A DNA stretch of 64,000 bases, taken from Rhizobium sp. 11515TR (GTDB lineage Bacteria > Pseudomonadota > Alphaproteobacteria > Rhizobiales > Rhizobiaceae). The DNA is taken from the NCBI RefSeq assembly GCF_002277895.1, contig NZ_CP022998.1, positions 1,779,501-1,843,500 on the forward strand, read 5' to 3'. The position numbers and the translations under genes were made by a program. Below, one piece after another: positions 1 to 7,710 of the stretch (the stretch's first letter is position 1; the number at the start of each line of letters is the position of its first letter). Under the pieces are notes generated by a model. The model had not been told where the DNA came from. It did no database searches and saw only the letters and a program-made list of their open reading frames with translations.

Positions 1-1
1 A

Positions 2-490
2 CCGCTTTGGTCGAAGTTCGGCACGGCGATCGGCGTGGCGCTCGGCGGCCTCGACATGTGGACGAACCAGCTATTCGGCTTCTCGTTCTTTGGCACGCTG
101 AAGCATGGCAAGACGGATGCCGCCTCGCTGGAGCCGGCCGCCCAGCATCAGAAGATCGACTATCCGAAGCCGGATGGCGTCCTGACCTTCGACCGTCTTT
201 CCTCAGTGTTCCTGTCGAACACCAACCACGAGGAAGATCAACCGGTGCATCTGCAGGTCAGGGATATGGCACTGCAGGTGTCGTCGGAACATGATGTCTT
301 TGCTGGTCCATCGACACGCTACTGTCCGGCCGGCGTCTATGAATGGGTCGAGAAGGATGGCAAGGATACCTTCGTCATCAACGCCCAGAACTGCGTCCAC
401 TGCAAGACCTGCGACATCAAGGACCCCAACCAGAACATCAACTGGGTGCCGCCGCAGGGGGGCGAAGGACCGGTCTATCCGAATATGTGA
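2..490 (+). CDS. Electron transfer flavoprotein-ubiquinone oxidoreductase, C-terminal part (5' truncated by window edge)
   Basis: The reading frame is already open at the first base, so this is the last 162 residues of a longer protein. It matches the C-terminal, iron-sulfur part of ETF-QO, the inner-membrane enzyme that passes electrons from acyl-CoA dehydrogenases (through ETF) to ubiquinone. A CPAGVYEW segment followed about 24 residues later by CVHCKTCDIKDP supplies the four cysteines that bind the [4Fe-4S] cluster, and NINWVPPQGGEGPVYPNM is the typical end of the family. The FAD and quinone-binding part lies outside the window. The next gene starts 6 bases downstream on the same strand. 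The identification is firm from the C-terminal motifs alone. Confidence 0.93.
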   Translation, partial: PLWSKFGTAIGVALGGLDMWTNQLFGFSFFGTLKHGKTDAASLEPAAQHQKIDYPKPDGVLTFDRLSSVFLSNTNHEEDQPVHLQVRDMALQVSSEHDVFAGPSTRYCPAGVYEWVEKDGKDTFVINAQNCVHCKTCDIKDPNQNINWVPPQGGEGPVYPNM

Positions 491-496
491 GATGCG

Positions 497-1024
497 ATGA
501 CGGAGATCGAACAAGGCGCATGGACGATCCGTTCGGCCAGGGCCGACGAACTGCATCTGCTCGCCGCCATCGAGATCGATGCCTTCTGGGCTCTGCATGA
601 GGCCGGCGCGGTCGCTTGCGAGCCGACGTCGCTGCCGCTTGACGTGTTGGAGCAATCCCTTGCGAAAGGCTTGCTGTTCGTTGCCGTCGACGGCATGGAT
701 CAGCCATTCGGTTTCGTGGCCGGCCTTCTCAAAGATGGCTCGGTCCATATCGCCGAACTCGATGTGGTCAGGCGTTGGCAGAAGCGAGGCGTCGGGCGCC
801 GGCTGATGGAGACTGCGATTGAAGCGGCCAGACTTCAAGGTGCTGAGGGTGTAACGCTCACGACAGACCGGCAGGTGGCTTTCAACGCGCCATTCTATAC
901 CTCAGTGGGGTTTCAAATCCTCGATGACGGAGAAAGGTCGGCCGCCCTCACGCAAATCCTGGAGAATGAATTGGCCCACGGCGCCGATCCGGCCAGACGT
1001 GTAGCCATGGCGCTGCGCTTCTGA
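497..1024 (+). CDS. GNAT family N-acetyltransferase
   Basis: This 175-residue protein has the GNAT fold. Strand beta-4 (HIAELDVV, near residue 84) leads into the acetyl-CoA pyrophosphate-binding motif QKRGVGRR at about residues 95-102, and a C-terminal AFNAPFYTSVGF segment (about 128-139) is typical of the family. It would transfer an acetyl group from acetyl-CoA to an amine. The substrate cannot be told from sequence. It begins 6 bases after the ETF-QO stop, so it is probably co-transcribed with it, although no functional link is evident. Its stop is 1 base from the convergent vapC stop. Confidence 0.85.
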   Translation: MTEIEQGAWTIRSARADELHLLAAIEIDAFWALHEAGAVACEPTSLPLDVLEQSLAKGLLFVAVDGMDQPFGFVAGLLKDGSVHIAELDVVRRWQKRGVGRRLMETAIEAARLQGAEGVTLTTDRQVAFNAPFYTSVGFQILDDGERSAALTQILENELAHGADPARRVAMALRF

Positions 1025-1025
1025 A

Positions 1026-1394
1026 TTATAGCGGCGCGGCAATTCCGAGGTTTTCGGCGACACGTTGCAGCCGCCGCTTGTCTCGCGTCCAGAGATAGGT
1101 TCCAGGCGCCAGTATTGTCGCGGCCGCGAGATGAGCATCGATATAGCCGATTCCCGCACCCTGCAGTTTGTTGCTTCGGATGAAATAAAGCACGTCCTCA
1201 TCCGAGGTTCTCGCAATCGGGGGCAGTCGGCGGAGGCTTCCCATTATGAGATCATATTGCCGCAGATTTCCAAGGCCGATCTCACCGACGACGAAAGGAT
1301 GAACGACGACCTGCTTTTGCTCCAGCAGAGATTGGAGCCGCGCCTCCGGCTTATGAAAGTGATCGATCCAGATCGACGTATCGACCAGGATCAT
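1026..1394 (-). CDS. vapC: VapC-type PIN-domain ribonuclease toxin
   Basis: This is a complete PIN domain of 122 residues, the usual VapC length. The four acidic metal-binding positions are visible as Asp5 (LVDTSIW), Glu38 (VVGEIGL), Asp86 (GYIDAHL) and Asp105 (LWTRDKR), so the nuclease should be active. VapC toxins cleave RNA, often tRNA, when the antitoxin is degraded. The start codon overlaps the end of the upstream vapB by 4 bases, so the two are translationally coupled, antitoxin first, as in classical type II modules. The RNA target is unknown. Confidence 0.9.
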   Translation of the reverse strand: MILVDTSIWIDHFHKPEARLQSLLEQKQVVVHPFVVGEIGLGNLRQYDLIMGSLRRLPPIARTSDEDVLYFIRSNKLQGAGIGYIDAHLAAATILAPGTYLWTRDKRRLQRVAENLGIAAPL

Positions 1395-1588
1395 TCGACG
1401 CCAAACTGGCGACGAGGGGGAGCTGTGATATTCGGTTCGGTGCCGCCGAGACGTATCAGGGTTTTGGCGGCTTCCCGTTCCACAAGCGCTTTCAACGCTT
1501 CACGCAGGATCGCCGAGGTCTCGGCGAGACCGGTAACCTCGCGTGCATCCGCAAGCAACTTATCGTCGATGGCTACGGTGGTGCGCAT
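1391..1588 (-). CDS. vapB: VapB-type antitoxin (DUF2191-like)
   Basis: The 65-residue product begins MRTTVAIDDKLLADA, the characteristic beta-strand plus helix start of the short VapB antitoxins that pair with PIN toxins, followed by the ALKALVEREAAK helix and a C-terminal tail that would wrap the toxin. An upstream in-frame start at 1618 would add ten residues of no family character, so the start at 1588 is preferred. It would neutralise VapC and repress the shared promoter as a ribbon-helix-helix dimer. The 4-base overlap with vapC supports the pairing. Confidence 0.85.
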   Translation of the reverse strand: MRTTVAIDDKLLADAREVTGLAETSAILREALKALVEREAAKTLIRLGGTEPNITAPPRRQFGVE

Positions 1589-1690
1589 TGATATCTCCGT
1601 TGTCATCAAAACTAGCATCAGATGATGTCGCTTTCAATGCCGAAGGCTGCACATGGCAGCCCTCGATCCATTGTCTTGCAGATGATGCGT

Positions 1691-2593
1691 TTATCTCCGG
1701 GCGAGCACCCCGGTCGAAAGTGCCACCCCAAGTCCAGTGACGATTGCGGCTGCAATGCCCGCCATTCCGATTTCCTCGCCGAGCAGAAAGCCGCCGCCGA
1801 TCGTGGCAAGAACAGGGGTGATGGCGGTGAAGGCTGCGGCCTGCGTGCCACCGAGAGCCTGGACAGCAAGACCATAGGCAAGCGTGGCGGCAAGACCTGA
1901 TAACAGCCCTTGGCTGACGATCTGCAGACCGATTTCCGGTAGCGGCACCGAGGCAAGCGAGCTGCCGAAGACAGCGGCCAGTCCGACATGGATCAGGAAC
2001 GACCAGACGGCGATGATGGCGCTCGACTGCACGGCACTCAGGCCGGAGCGGCGGAAAGCATGAGTGTAGCTTGCCCAGAGCACGGCCGATAGGGGCAGCA
2101 GGGTAAAGCCCTCCCAGGAGATCTGCACGCCATAGAGGCTGCGTGCCAGGAGGATCACGACGCCGGCGACGATGCCGGCAAGGCCGAGCCAGCGGGTGAT
2201 ATCAAGCCGCTCGCGGAACAAGAGCCCACCAATTAGGGCAGTTGCCAGCGGCATGGAACCGCCGAGCAGGATGCCGGCCGACGAGGCGGGTGTGAACTGA
2301 ATGGCAAGAGTGGTGAGCTGGAAGAAGAGGGCACCGGAGCCGCAGACCATCAGCGCCAGCAGCTTCAGTGGCACGCCCTTCGGCAGCAGGCCAGTCTTCC
2401 ACCAGACGGGAGCCAGCACCAGGGCCGGCACGCCGTAGCGGATCAGGCCGAGATCGATGGTGCCCATCTGCGTTTCGGCTGTATGACGGGTGGCAAGAAT
2501 CCAGTTTGCCCAGATCAAGACGGTCACGATGGCACCGGCATAGCCGACCATGGTGGGGGTTGCCTTGCGGGTGGAGAGAGACAAAGCGGTCAT
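1691..2593 (-). CDS. EamA/DMT-family membrane transporter
   Basis: This is a roughly 300-residue protein of about ten hydrophobic segments arranged as two EamA halves. Signature pieces are the first-helix segment TVLIWANWILATRH and a second-half run ALGGTQAAAFTAITPVLATIGG. Such proteins usually export metabolites or amino acids. Start choice: of two nearby ATGs, the one at 2593 has an AGGA 7 bases upstream, whereas the ATG at 2599 is only 1 base from it. An upstream in-frame start at 2662 would add residues unlike the family. It is divergent from an Lrp/AsnC regulator with a palindrome between them, so it is probably the regulated target. The substrate is unknown, though amino acid efflux is the common pairing. 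Confidence 0.85.
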   Translation of the reverse strand: MTALSLSTRKATPTMVGYAGAIVTVLIWANWILATRHTAETQMGTIDLGLIRYGVPALVLAPVWWKTGLLPKGVPLKLLALMVCGSGALFFQLTTLAIQFTPASSAGILLGGSMPLATALIGGLLFRERLDITRWLGLAGIVAGVVILLARSLYGVQISWEGFTLLPLSAVLWASYTHAFRRSGLSAVQSSAIIAVWSFLIHVGLAAVFGSSLASVPLPEIGLQIVSQGLLSGLAATLAYGLAVQALGGTQAAAFTAITPVLATIGGGFLLGEEIGMAGIAAAIVTGLGVALSTGVLARR

Positions 2594-2699
2594 CGACATA
2601 TCCTTTCCAACGATCCGATTATCTTTCGAATGAAGAGAAGATAGCGCCGAAGGCCGAGGCATGTCCTTGCTAGTTATGGCTCAAAAATCATGCTAGGAG

Positions 2700-2725
2700 C
2701 AATAATCTGCCAAAATCCATTATTG
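2700..2725. promoter_or_regulatory. Inverted repeat between EamA transporter and Lrp-type regulator
   Basis: The arms CAATAAT (2700-2706) and ATTATTG (2719-2725) are exact reverse complements separated by 12 bases. The element is AT-rich, lies 13 bases before the regulator start and about 105 bases before the transporter start. Lrp/AsnC proteins bind AT-rich dyads and commonly control a divergent transporter, so it is a good operator candidate. Binding is inferred. Confidence 0.5.
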
Positions 2726-2737
2726 AGTTTTACAGAA

Positions 2738-3211
2738 ATGCCAAAACTGGATAAATTCGATATTGCGATCCTCAATTGCCTGCAGGAGGATGCGCGCGCC
2801 ACCAATGTCGAGATTGCCGAGCGCGTAAATCTCTCGCCGTCTCCCTGCCTGAGGCGCATCCGAAATCTGGAAAAAACCGGGCTCTTGCGCGGCTACCGCG
2901 CAGATATCGACCGCAAGCAGGCCGGCCTCGGTCTGACGGTCTTTGTGGAACTCAAGGTCGGTCATCATTCAAAGGAGAATTCCGAGACGCAGCAGGCAGC
3001 ATTGCTCGCCATTCCGGAAGTCGTCGCCTGCCATCTGATTTCGGGCACGGCCGATTTCCTGGCGGAAGTCGTGGTGGAGGATCTGGCCGCCTATGAGAAG
3101 GTGATGTCGGAAAAGCTGCTTGTCCTTCCAGGCGTGGTCGATCTGCGCTCGAACTTCGCGATCCGCACGCTCAAGACCAACGGTGCTCTGAAACTGCCAC
3201 AGCCTGAATGA
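2738..3211 (+). CDS. Lrp/AsnC family transcriptional regulator
   Basis: The 157-residue protein, counted from the MPKLDKFD start, has an N-terminal winged helix-turn-helix (LDKFDIAILNCLQEDA, then EIAERVNLSPSPCLRRI, residues 4-60) and a C-terminal RAM/ligand-sensing domain (GLTVFVELKVG onward, with the conserved G-A-D turn in LISGTADFLAEV). This is the normal Lrp layout and length. An in-frame start at 2690 would add 16 residues upstream of the conserved beginning and is not preferred. It is divergent from an EamA exporter and probably controls it in response to an amino acid. It ends at a bidirectional terminator shared with mgtE. Confidence 0.9.
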   Translation: MPKLDKFDIAILNCLQEDARATNVEIAERVNLSPSPCLRRIRNLEKTGLLRGYRADIDRKQAGLGLTVFVELKVGHHSKENSETQQAALLAIPEVVACHLISGTADFLAEVVVEDLAAYEKVMSEKLLVLPGVVDLRSNFAIRTLKTNGALKLPQPE

Positions 3212-3231
3212 AACAGGCGAAGTGAAAATGA

Positions 3232-3257
3232 AAAAGGGGCCGCCGCCGGCCCCTTTT
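3232..3257. terminator. Bidirectional rho-independent terminator
   Basis: AAAAGGGGCCG (3232-3242) pairs perfectly with CGGCCCCTTTT (3247-3257) across a 4-base loop. A-tracts and T-tracts flank the stem on both strands, so it can end both the Lrp-type gene (plus) and mgtE (minus). Confidence 0.85.
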
Positions 3258-3277
3258 CGAATAGAACCTGATTGTCC

Positions 3278-4651
3278 TCAGAGCATCGTGCCGCTGAGGA
3301 TCAGCAACGCGACCGAGAAATAGATCACTAGGCCGGTGACATCGACCAGGGTTGCGACGAACGGCGCGGAGGCGCTGGCCGGGTCGAGCCGCAGTTTCTG
3401 CAAAACGAACGGCAGCATTGAGCCGGCGAGCGAGCCGAAAGTGACGATGCCGATCAGGGCAGCGAAGACCGTAAGGGCGACCAGCTGCCAGTGCGGACCA
3501 TAATCGAAGAGGCCGATATTCTGCCAGAGCACGATGCGGGCAAAGCCGACAAGGCCGAGGATCGCGCCGAGCACGATGCCGGTCGGCAGTTCGCGGAATG
3601 CCACGCGCCACCAGTCGGAAAGCTTGAGCTCGCCGAGTGCCAGCGCTCGGATGATCAGCGAGGTCGCCTGCGAGCCGGAATTGCCGCCCGAGCTCATGAT
3701 GAGCGGGATGAAGAGCGTCAGCACGACAGCCTTTTCCAGCTCGCCTTCAAAATGCTGCATGGCGCTTGCGGTCAGCATTTCGCCGAGGAAGAGGGCGGCA
3801 AGCCAGCCGGCGCGCTTGCGGATCATGCCGGCAAAGCTGATCTTCATATAGGGCTGGCCGAGGGCTTCCATACCGCCGAACTTCTGGGCGTCCTCGGTCG
3901 TATCGGCGATCATCGTATCGATGACGTCGTCGACCGTGACAATGCCGAGCATCATGCCCTTGTCGTCCACGACCGGGAGCGCCAGCAGATCGTGGCGACG
4001 GATCAGGCGGGCGACATCCTCTTGCTTCATCAGCGGCGGTGCCGTCACCGGCGTGCCCTTTTGGGCAACCGTCAGGATACAGGCATCGGGCTCGCCGGTG
4101 ATGAGACGGCGCAGCGTCACGACGTGCAGCAGCACATTCGTCTCGTCATCGAGCACATAGATGGCATAGACCGTTTCGCGGGAGCGCTCGACCTGGCGAA
4201 CGTGATCGAGCGTCTGGGCGACCGTCCAGCTCGCGAAAACGCTGACGAATTCCGTCGTCATGATGCCGCCGGCCGTGCGCGGCGGATAGCCCATCAGGCC
4301 TTGGATCGCCTGCCTTGCATGCTCGTCAAAGGTCGCGAACAACCGGGCGCGTGCGTCGACATCCATTTCGAGCAGCACGTCGGCGACGCGGTCGTTGGAC
4401 ATGCCATGCAGCAGACGCGCGGCATCTGCATTGCCCATGACTTCGAGAATGGCGGGTGCGTTGCGCAGCTCCGGCCGGTCGAGAATGCGCACGGCGCGCT
4501 CTTCCGGCATTTTGGCGAGAATGCGGGCAGCCTCTGCCACATCCGTTGCGTTCAGAACCTCGACGCGTTCCGCAATGGTGACGGCGCGATTATTATTGAT
4601 GAATGCACGAGCGGCATTGCCGGCCCGCGCGGGAAAGCTGTTGATGTTCAT
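3278..4651 (-). CDS. mgtE: Magnesium transporter MgtE
   Basis: This 457-residue protein is the usual MgtE length. It has an N-terminal superhelical MgtE_N domain (about residues 30-135, with HGMSNDRVADVLLEM), two CBS domains (about 135-260, including DDKGMMLGIVTVDDVIDT) and a five-helix membrane part containing the family signature SSGGNSGSQA. It is a Mg2+-gated channel in the inner membrane that closes when the cytosolic domains bind Mg2+. The start codon sits directly below a strong hairpin that includes the Shine-Dalgarno sequence, which suggests post-transcriptional control. It is convergent with the Lrp-type gene across a terminator. Confidence 0.95.
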   Translation of the reverse strand: MNINSFPARAGNAARAFINNNRAVTIAERVEVLNATDVAEAARILAKMPEERAVRILDRPELRNAPAILEVMGNADAARLLHGMSNDRVADVLLEMDVDARARLFATFDEHARQAIQGLMGYPPRTAGGIMTTEFVSVFASWTVAQTLDHVRQVERSRETVYAIYVLDDETNVLLHVVTLRRLITGEPDACILTVAQKGTPVTAPPLMKQEDVARLIRRHDLLALPVVDDKGMMLGIVTVDDVIDTMIADTTEDAQKFGGMEALGQPYMKISFAGMIRKRAGWLAALFLGEMLTASAMQHFEGELEKAVVLTLFIPLIMSSGGNSGSQATSLIIRALALGELKLSDWWRVAFRELPTGIVLGAILGLVGFARIVLWQNIGLFDYGPHWQLVALTVFAALIGIVTFGSLAGSMLPFVLQKLRLDPASASAPFVATLVDVTGLVIYFSVALLILSGTML

Positions 4652-4655
4652 TATA

Positions 4656-4714
4656 GCTCGCCTTTCCGGTCGATCCGCCGTCGTAGCGGATCGTGGCGAG
4701 CCGACAGGAGTCGG
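4656..4714 (-). promoter_or_regulatory. Structured mgtE leader with ribosome binding site inside a stem
   Basis: On the mgtE strand GCTCGCC (4701-4695) pairs with GGCGAGC (4662-4656). Inside that, CGATCCGC (4693-4686) pairs with GCGGATCG (4678-4671) around a 7-base loop. A second hairpin, CCGAC/GTCGG (4701-4714), abuts it and competes for one base. The GGAAAGG Shine-Dalgarno (4667-4661) lies in the internal loop and the outer stem, 9 bases before the ATG. The fold would limit ribosome access. I do not recognise it as a named riboswitch. Confidence 0.6.
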
Positions 4715-4944
4715 TTAGTGCACGAATGCTACTGACGGCAAAGGCAATCGACTACTACTGTCGCTAGGCATCGAAAGATGGCTCCGGTTAATCGGTATGG
4801 AAAACGCTGTTCTCCACGTGCGGAGAAGTCGCGCCGAAGGCATGAAAAGTCAAGAGGCGGACATGCCTAAATGCTCGATTCTGCGATAAAAATTTGTTTA
4901 GGCGGCTGCAAACTTTTGCGATGCAACAAAACCTGATGCAAACG

Positions 4945-4981
4945 CGTTAAAACAAAGCGGCCGGACGACATTCGCCCGGCC
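4945..4981 (-). terminator. Rho-independent terminator after the alcohol dehydrogenase gene
   Basis: On the minus strand GGCCGG (4981-4976) pairs with CCGGCC (4964-4959), with an extra CG/CG pair inside the loop, and is followed by GCTTTGTTTT. It lies 25 bases beyond the stop of the 5006-6019 gene. Confidence 0.65.
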
Positions 4982-5005
4982 CGATGTGTCGCGAATATTG
5001 GCCGC

Positions 5006-6019
5006 TCAGAAGCCCGCCAGAACGACCTTGCCCTTCATCTTGCCGGTCTCGACGAGAGCATGCGCCTTCTTCAGATTGGCGGCGTTGATCGTGCCCGCGG
5101 TCTCCGTCAGGGTGGAGCGAATCTTGCCGGAATCGACGAGTCCGGCGATCTTCGTCAGCAGCTTGTGCTGCTCGATCATGTCGGCGGTGTTGTAGAGCGG
5201 GCGGGTAAACATCATCTCCCAATGGATCGATATCGCCTTCCACTTGAAGGGCACGACATCGAGCGTCTTCGGATCATCGATCAGGGCGAACCGACCTTGG
5301 GGCGCGATGGCCTCGACGATCGAGCCGGTATGATCCGATGTATTGGTCGTGGAGAAGACGAAGGCCGGAGCGCCGATGCCGAGCGCCTCGATCTGCGGCG
5401 CAAGTGGTTTCGAGTGGTCGATGACATGGTGCGCGCCCAATTCCTTCACCCAAGCTTGTGTTTCCGGCCGGGATGCCGTGGCGATGATGGTGAGATCGGT
5501 CAGCGCGCGTGCAATCTGGATGGCGATCGATCCGACGCCGCCGGCCCCGCCGATGATGAGAATGGCATTGGCCGCGCCGGGAACCGGATCCTGCACTTTC
5601 AGGCGGTCAAATAGCGCCTCATAGGCGGTGATCGAGGTCAACGGCAGAGCGGCCGCCGCCGGAAAATCGAGGCTCTTCGGCTTGGCGCCGACAATGCGCT
5701 CATCGACCAGATGGAATTCGGCATTGGAGCCGCCGCGATTAATTGCACCCGCATAGAAGACTTCGTCTCCGGGCTTGAACATGGTGACATCAGGTCCAAC
5801 CGCCTTGACGATGCCGGCAGCATCCCAGCCGATGACCTTGTATTCACCCTCGGGCGGGGCGACGTTGGCGCGGACTTTGACATCGACCGGATTGACGGAA
5901 ATGGCCTTCACTTCGACGAGCACATCATGACCTTTTGCCTCGGGTATCGGCAGTTCGATGTCGATCAGGGATGTTTCTGCGGAAATGGGTTGTGGCTGCT
6001 TGTAGGCGACTGCGCGCAT
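5006..6019 (-). CDS. Zinc-type alcohol dehydrogenase-like / quinone oxidoreductase family protein
   Basis: This 337-residue medium-chain dehydrogenase/reductase has an N-terminal GroES-like domain (residues about 30-130, with NPVDVKVRANVAPPEGEY and VIGWDAAGIVKAVG) and a Rossmann domain with ILIIGGAGGVGSIAIQIA near residue 155. It resembles the adh_fam_1 zinc-binding group, although the cysteine ligands of the structural zinc site are absent, so NAD(P)H-dependent quinone or enone reduction is the likelier chemistry. It is divergent from an HxlR-type regulator with a short dyad between them, the usual arrangement for quinone- or aldehyde-responsive reductases. Confidence 0.85.
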   Translation of the reverse strand: MRAVAYKQPQPISAETSLIDIELPIPEAKGHDVLVEVKAISVNPVDVKVRANVAPPEGEYKVIGWDAAGIVKAVGPDVTMFKPGDEVFYAGAINRGGSNAEFHLVDERIVGAKPKSLDFPAAAALPLTSITAYEALFDRLKVQDPVPGAANAILIIGGAGGVGSIAIQIARALTDLTIIATASRPETQAWVKELGAHHVIDHSKPLAPQIEALGIGAPAFVFSTTNTSDHTGSIVEAIAPQGRFALIDDPKTLDVVPFKWKAISIHWEMMFTRPLYNTADMIEQHKLLTKIAGLVDSGKIRSTLTETAGTINAANLKKAHALVETGKMKGKVVLAGF

Positions 6020-6094
6020 GGGAGAAGCTCCTGGGTTGGTTGCACAGAGGCTAGATGCGCATTATCCTCAAAGGGCGCAAGAATGCACAATTTC

Positions 6095-6108
6095 TGTACG
6101 TAGGTACA
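6095..6108. promoter_or_regulatory. Inverted repeat upstream of the HxlR-type regulator
   Basis: TGTAC (6095-6099) and GTACA (6104-6108) are exact reverse complements around GTAG. The element is 16 bases before the regulator start and about 75 bases upstream of the divergent reductase. It is a plausible operator for the HxlR-type repressor at the shared promoter region. Binding has not been shown. Confidence 0.45.
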
Positions 6109-6123
6109 AAAAGGATACTATCT

Positions 6124-6528
6124 ATGTCGGTTCCCCGTTCCAAGCTTGTCAGGAATTTCCCCGGATGCCCGGTCGAGGCGACGCTGAGCGTGCTCGACGG
6201 CAAATGGAAGGGCGTGATCCTGTTTCACCTGATGGAAGGAACGCTGCGCTTCAACGAAATCCGCCGCAAACTGCCGTCGGTGACGCAACGCATGCTGACC
6301 AAGCAATTACGGGAACTGGAAGAATCCGGGCTGCTATCACGCACCGTCTTTCCGGTGGTGCCGCCGCGCGTCGATTATGCGCTGACACCACTTGGCGCCA
6401 GCCTGGGCCCGATCATCAAGGCGATGGCCGTCTGGGGCGAGGAGAATGTATTTTGCCGCGACGGGCGCCAGCAGCTGGGCGCCCCCGGCATGTCATGCGC
6501 GCCCGGTGCGGCGCTCCAGGCCAACTGA
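6124..6528 (+). CDS. HxlR family winged-helix transcriptional regulator
   Basis: The 134-residue product from the MSVPRSK start contains a full HxlR domain: GCPVEATLSVLDGKWKGVIL, LRFNEIRRKLPSVTQRMLTKQL (recognition region) and VDYALTPLGASL. Cys15 sits at the position where HxlR-type redox sensors of the YodB/HypR/QorR kind carry their reactive cysteine, so quinone or oxidant sensing is plausible. A frame opening at 6055 would add 23 residues across the candidate operator and is not preferred. The gene is divergent from a reductase. Its 3' end overlaps the convergent MFS gene by 36 bases. Confidence 0.88.
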   Translation: MSVPRSKLVRNFPGCPVEATLSVLDGKWKGVILFHLMEGTLRFNEIRRKLPSVTQRMLTKQLRELEESGLLSRTVFPVVPPRVDYALTPLGASLGPIIKAMAVWGEENVFCRDGRQQLGAPGMSCAPGAALQAN

Positions 6529-7710
6529 AACGGCGAAGACGGCGAGGCCTCCAACGGAAAGCACCGCGCCGACATAGCCGGTCGCAGCCGCCGTAAAGCC
6601 CCAGGAGATCACCAGCCCGCCAAGCCAGGCGCCGAGCGCATTGGCGATGTTGAAGGCGGAGTGATTGGAGGCGGCGGCCAGCGTCTGTGCATCGGCAGCC
6701 ACATCCATCAGGCGCGTCTGTACGGCCGGGCAGGCGGCAAAGCCGCAGCCGATCAGGAAGACGCAGATGCAGAGCATGATCGGGTTGGCCGCCGTCAGCG
6801 AGAAGAGCGTCATGATGACGATGTTGAAAATCATCATGCCGCCGATCGTTCCCTTGATGGAGATATCGCCAAGGCGCGAGCCGACGATGTTACCGACATT
6901 CATGCCGATGCCGAAGAGTGCCAACACGACCGGCACCATGGCGGAGCCGAGGCCGGCGACTTCGGTCGTGGTCGTGGCTACGTAGCTGAAGATCGAAAAC
7001 ATACCGCCGAAGCCGACGGCGGCGATGCCCAGCGTCAGCCAGACCTGAATGCGCTTCAACGCGCCGAGCTCGCGCGTGATGCTGGCGCCTTCCTCAACCT
7101 TGTCCTTGGGGAGGAAGAGGGCGATCAGCAGCATGGTGGCAAGGCCGATAGCGCCGACCATCATGAAGGCTGCGCGCCAATTCAGAAGCTGCCCGAGGAA
7201 AGTCGCGATCGGCGTACCGATCAGCGTCGCGATCGTGAGGCCGAGCATGACCTGGCCGACGGCGCGCACGCGGCGGTGTACCGGCACCATCGAGGCAGCA
7301 ACGAGGGCGGCGACCCCAAAATAGGCGCCGTGCGGCAGGCCGGTGATGAAACGCAGCGCCGTGAAGCTTTCGAAAGTCGGTGCGAAAGCGCTGGAAATAT
7401 TGCCCGCGGCAAAGATCGCCATCATCAGCAGGAGCAGCGTGCGACGCGCCATCTTGGCGGCGAGCACGGCGATGATCGGTGCACCGACGACGACGCCGAG
7501 CGCATAGGCGCTGATCACATGACCTGCTTCCGGAGTGGTGACGCCGAAGGTGTCGGCAACATTGGGCAGAAGTCCCATGATGACGAATTCACCCGTGCCG
7601 ATACCGAAGCTGCCGACGGCCAGCGCCAAAGTCACCAGCGCTATGGCGGTGCGAGACGGCGCTTCGATGATGGTCTGGCTATCGAGGGCCTCGACGGAAA
7701 TATCGCTCAC
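6493..7710 (-). CDS. MFS transporter, DHA1-type efflux (AraJ/YdhP-like)
   Basis: This 405-residue membrane protein has twelve predicted helices. The first carries GIGTGEFVIMGLLPNVA, the hallmark of the AraJ/YdhP/sugar-efflux-like branch of drug:H+ antiporters, followed by RFITGLPHGAYFGVAALVA in helix 4. It would export small molecules or drugs using the proton gradient. It is convergent with the HxlR gene and overlaps it by 36 bases, so transcription of one may interfere with the other. No regulator is directly upstream. The substrate is unknown. Confidence 0.88.
   Translation of the reverse strand: MSDISVEALDSQTIIEAPSRTAIALVTLALAVGSFGIGTGEFVIMGLLPNVADTFGVTTPEAGHVISAYALGVVVGAPIIAVLAAKMARRTLLLLMMAIFAAGNISSAFAPTFESFTALRFITGLPHGAYFGVAALVAASMVPVHRRVRAVGQVMLGLTIATLIGTPIATFLGQLLNWRAAFMMVGAIGLATMLLIALFLPKDKVEEGASITRELGALKRIQVWLTLGIAAVGFGGMFSIFSYVATTTTEVAGLGSAMVPVVLALFGIGMNVGNIVGSRLGDISIKGTIGGMMIFNIVIMTLFSLTAANPIMLCICVFLIGCGFAACPAVQTRLMDVAADAQTLAAASNHSAFNIANALGAWLGGLVISWGFTAAATGYVGAVLSVGGLAVFAVSVGLERRTGRA

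Noticed and set aside
4656..4714. M-box (ykoK) magnesium riboswitch
   Set aside because: The leader is far shorter than an M-box and lacks its multi-helix layout; only simple hairpins are visible.
3491..4735. Long open reading frame on the plus strand opposite mgtE
   Set aside because: It is rich in His, Arg and Asp and has no domain. It mirrors the codon structure of mgtE, as expected for an antisense frame in high-GC DNA.
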